Shown here: positions 12,627 to 14,482 of the stretch, in pieces
Numbering within the stretch: the first letter of the stretch is position 1
Layout of the letters: the number at the start of each line of letters is the position of its first letter
Assembly: GCF_938045205.1 (NCBI RefSeq)
Contig: NZ_CALIMY010000093.1
Location: 1-14,482, forward strand
Direction: 5' to 3'
DNA length: 14,482 nt
From: an uncultured Campylobacter sp.
GTDB taxonomy: Bacteria; Campylobacterota; Campylobacteria; Campylobacterales; Campylobacteraceae
Notes under the pieces: generated by a model
Told to the model about the DNA's origin: nothing
The model's database searches: none
The model's input: only the letters and a program-made list of their open reading frames with translations
Made by a program: the position numbers and the translations under genes

Positions 12627-14482
12627 ATGAAAAGACGAGACTTTCTAAAGCTAGGCGCGCTCGCGGCAGCTTCGGCGCAGGCAAAGCAGTTTGATGCGGC
12701 GGCGCAAGCGATATTTGACGAGCAGATGGGGCTTTGCGCGAATAAATTCGGCGCGTTTTACGTCCAAACCATCGGCGGCAGGGTCGTTGATACTGAGCCG
12801 TTTGAGGGCGACGCGATGCCTACGGTGCTAAACAACGCCCTAAGCGATCACATCCAAAACGAAACGCGCGTGAAATACCCCTACGTGCGCAAAAGCTTCC
12901 TAGCCGATCCCTCAAATCCAAAGCCGCAGCTTCGCGGCAAAGAGCCCTTCGTGCGCGTTAGCTGGGACGAGGCGATAAAGCTAAGTGCTAAAATTTTAAA
13001 AGAGAACTTCGACAAATACGGCTCGGAGGCCATCTACGGGCAGCTTTATCAGTGGGGCAGCCTCGGTAAGGTCGGTCACTCGCAGCGCACCGCAAAGCGC
13101 ATGCTAAACGCGCTAGGAGGCTACGTGAGCGAGCTTGGCGGCTACTCATACGGCGCGGCGACGGCGTTTTTGCCTCACGTGACCGGTTCTATCGATCCGA
13201 CGCACGCTCCGACGCGCTGGGAGGGCGTGGTAAAGGAGGCCAAAACGATCGTATTTTGGGGCACGAATCCGGTCGTTTCAAACAAGATCGCTATCGGTGT
13301 ACCGATGCACAACTCCTACGCCTACTACGAGATTATGAAGGATAAATTTAAAAAAGGCGAGATGAAAATTTACAGCGTGGACGTCTACCGCAACGAAACG
13401 GCGGAGTATTTCGGCGCGGATTATCTTGCCGTGCGCCCCTGCACCGATACGGCGATGCTGATCGGGCTTTGCGAATATCTTTACGAAAACGGGCTTTACG
13501 ACAAAGATTTTATTGAGCGCTACACGGTCGGGTTTGATAAATTTAAGGAGTATTTCACCGGCGCGAAAGACGGCGTGAAAAAGGATCTAAAGTGGGCGAG
13601 TAAAATTTGCGGCGTGAGCGAAAAAGAGCTAAAAGAGCTAGCGGGTACGCTAGCTAAAAAAGACGCGCTCATCGTCACGGGCTACGCGATACAGCGACAG
13701 CATCACGGCGAGATGGCGTACTGGGCGCTCATCGCGCTGGCTGCGATGCTAGGCGATATCGGCAAGACCGGGCGCGGATACGTGATGAACGATCAGATGC
13801 ATAAAAACGCCGATATTAGCTTCATCGCGCCAAAGCTTCAGGCATTTAACCCCGCGGTAAACGAAAAATACATCGCCCCGCAAGGCAAGCTAGCCAAAGT
13901 CAAATACCACGAGATACCAAACAGCAGGCTCATAGACGCGATCATGGAGCCCGGCAAGCAGATCGAGCGCAACGGTAAAAAGTACGTCATGCCGCACATT
14001 AGAGTGATGTTTAACGCCAACGGCTCGACCTTCACCCGCCACCCAGACACCAACCGCGCGGTCGCAGCGATGAAAAAGATCGAAGCGATCATCACCACGG
14101 AGCCCTTTTGGACGAGTACGGCAAGACTCAGCGACATCGTGCTGCCAGCTGCTCTTGAGTGCGAGCGCACGGATATCGAGTTTGCAAACTCCACTAGCGA
14201 ATACCTCTTTGCGATTAAACCGCTAGTAAAGCCCGCAGGCGAGAGCAAGAGCGACTTTGAGATCGCGCGGCTCATCTGCGCGCAGTGGGGCGAGGAGTAC
14301 GAGCAGGCCTTTAGCGAGGGCAAAACGGAGCTTGAGTGGGTGAAGGAAATCTACGCCGATGCAGTCCAAAAAGCCGAGAGCATGGGCATAGCGATGCCTA
14401 AATTTGAGGAGTTTTGGCAAAAAGGTTACGTCAAATTTGATAAGATCGACGAGAAAAAACGGTACTTCACAAACTACGCGGA
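12627..14482 (+). CDS. Periplasmic molybdopterin N-/S-oxide reductase (TorA/DorA/BisC family), partial
   Basis: The frame is open from the ATG at 12627 to the window end (618 codons). Family members have about 800-830 residues, so roughly the last quarter is missing. A Tat signal (RRDFLK at 3-8, then a short Ala-rich segment ending AQA) sends the folded enzyme to the periplasm. The conserved order of the TMAO/DMSO/biotin-sulfoxide reductases is present: FVRVSWDEA at 108-116, GGYSYGAA at 171-178 with Ser174 as the expected molybdenum ligand, IVFWGTNPV, VRPCTDTAMLIG, LAAMLGDIGKTGRG and STARLSDIVLPA. There is no N-terminal Fe-S cysteine cluster, as in this subfamily. It would serve as terminal reductase for anaerobic respiration on TMAO or sulfoxides. 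The usual partner, a TorC or monohaem cytochrome c, is not upstream, so it may lie downstream. The ribosome binding site GGAGA is eight bases before ATG. TorA versus BisA-like substrate range cannot be decided. Confidence 0.93.
   Translation, partial: MKRRDFLKLGALAAASAQAKQFDAAAQAIFDEQMGLCANKFGAFYVQTIGGRVVDTEPFEGDAMPTVLNNALSDHIQNETRVKYPYVRKSFLADPSNPKPQLRGKEPFVRVSWDEAIKLSAKILKENFDKYGSEAIYGQLYQWGSLGKVGHSQRTAKRMLNALGGYVSELGGYSYGAATAFLPHVTGSIDPTHAPTRWEGVVKEAKTIVFWGTNPVVSNKIAIGVPMHNSYAYYEIMKDKFKKGEMKIYSVDVYRNETAEYFGADYLAVRPCTDTAMLIGLCEYLYENGLYDKDFIERYTVGFDKFKEYFTGAKDGVKKDLKWASKICGVSEKELKELAGTLAKKDALIVTGYAIQRQHHGEMAYWALIALAAMLGDIGKTGRGYVMNDQMHKNADISFIAPKLQAFNPAVNEKYIAPQGKLAKVKYHEIPNSRLIDAIMEPGKQIERNGKKYVMPHIRVMFNANGSTFTRHPDTNRAVAAMKKIEAIITTEPFWTSTARLSDIVLPAALECERTDIEFANSTSEYLFAIKPLVKPAGESKSDFEIARLICAQWGEEYEQAFSEGKTELEWVKEIYADAVQKAESMGIAMPKFEEFWQKGYVKFDKIDEKKRYFTNYA

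Noticed and set aside
13838..14323. Minus-strand frame of 161 codons
   Set aside because: It lies antisense to the molybdenum reductase, whose conserved motifs run through the whole stretch.

Overview
The window looks like a chromosomal stretch of a relatively GC-rich Campylobacter (Campylobacterota), with C. gracilis or a close relative as my best guess. The reasons are the extreme abundance of AAATTT and related words in spacers and even inside linkers, TTG starts behind AAAGG-type ribosome binding sites, and the gene set itself: an Hcp-like cysteine-rich Sel1 protein, a short DgkA and a Tat-exported TorA/BisC-type reductase. The genus rests on sequence style and gene families, not on a database match.

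Layout, left to right. Bases 1-88 repeat an internal part of the formate-tetrahydrofolate ligase gene (intact copy at 5777-7423) in the same orientation, and homology stops abruptly at 88/89. The minus strand then carries a histidine-phosphatase-family protein (248-808), a secreted Hcp-like Sel1-repeat protein (977-1609) and a large membrane protein with eight CxxCxGxG zinc motifs and a peptidoglycan-binding-like C-terminus (1667-4294). Next comes a spacer of about 1.5 kb with no credible gene (4295-5776). It holds about 20 AAATTT words, a 9-bp tandem repeat, a degenerate 15-16-bp repeat, several palindromes and a strong hairpin. Then follow fhs and xth on the minus strand.

At 8338-8386 transcription diverges. 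To the right, on the plus strand, lie dgkA with a clear rho-independent terminator, then an AT-rich regulatory region with a palindrome, a -10 box and a Fur-like box. After it comes a two-gene iron-siderophore operon: a PepSY-TM protein (probable inner-membrane ferrisiderophore reductase) overlapping by 4 bp a TonB-dependent siderophore receptor. The window ends inside a Tat-exported molybdenum reductase of the TorA/DorA/BisC family, which lacks its C-terminus here.

How they work together: the receptor would bring ferric siderophore into the periplasm, and the PepSY-TM protein would reduce or process it at the inner membrane. The Mo enzyme would be a periplasmic terminal reductase for N- or S-oxides. 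fhs, xth and dgkA are housekeeping genes. The zinc-motif protein and the Hcp-like protein lie 57 bp apart on one strand and may be cotranscribed. They sit inside the 6-kb segment bounded by the two fhs copies, which is the most unusual architecture in the window.
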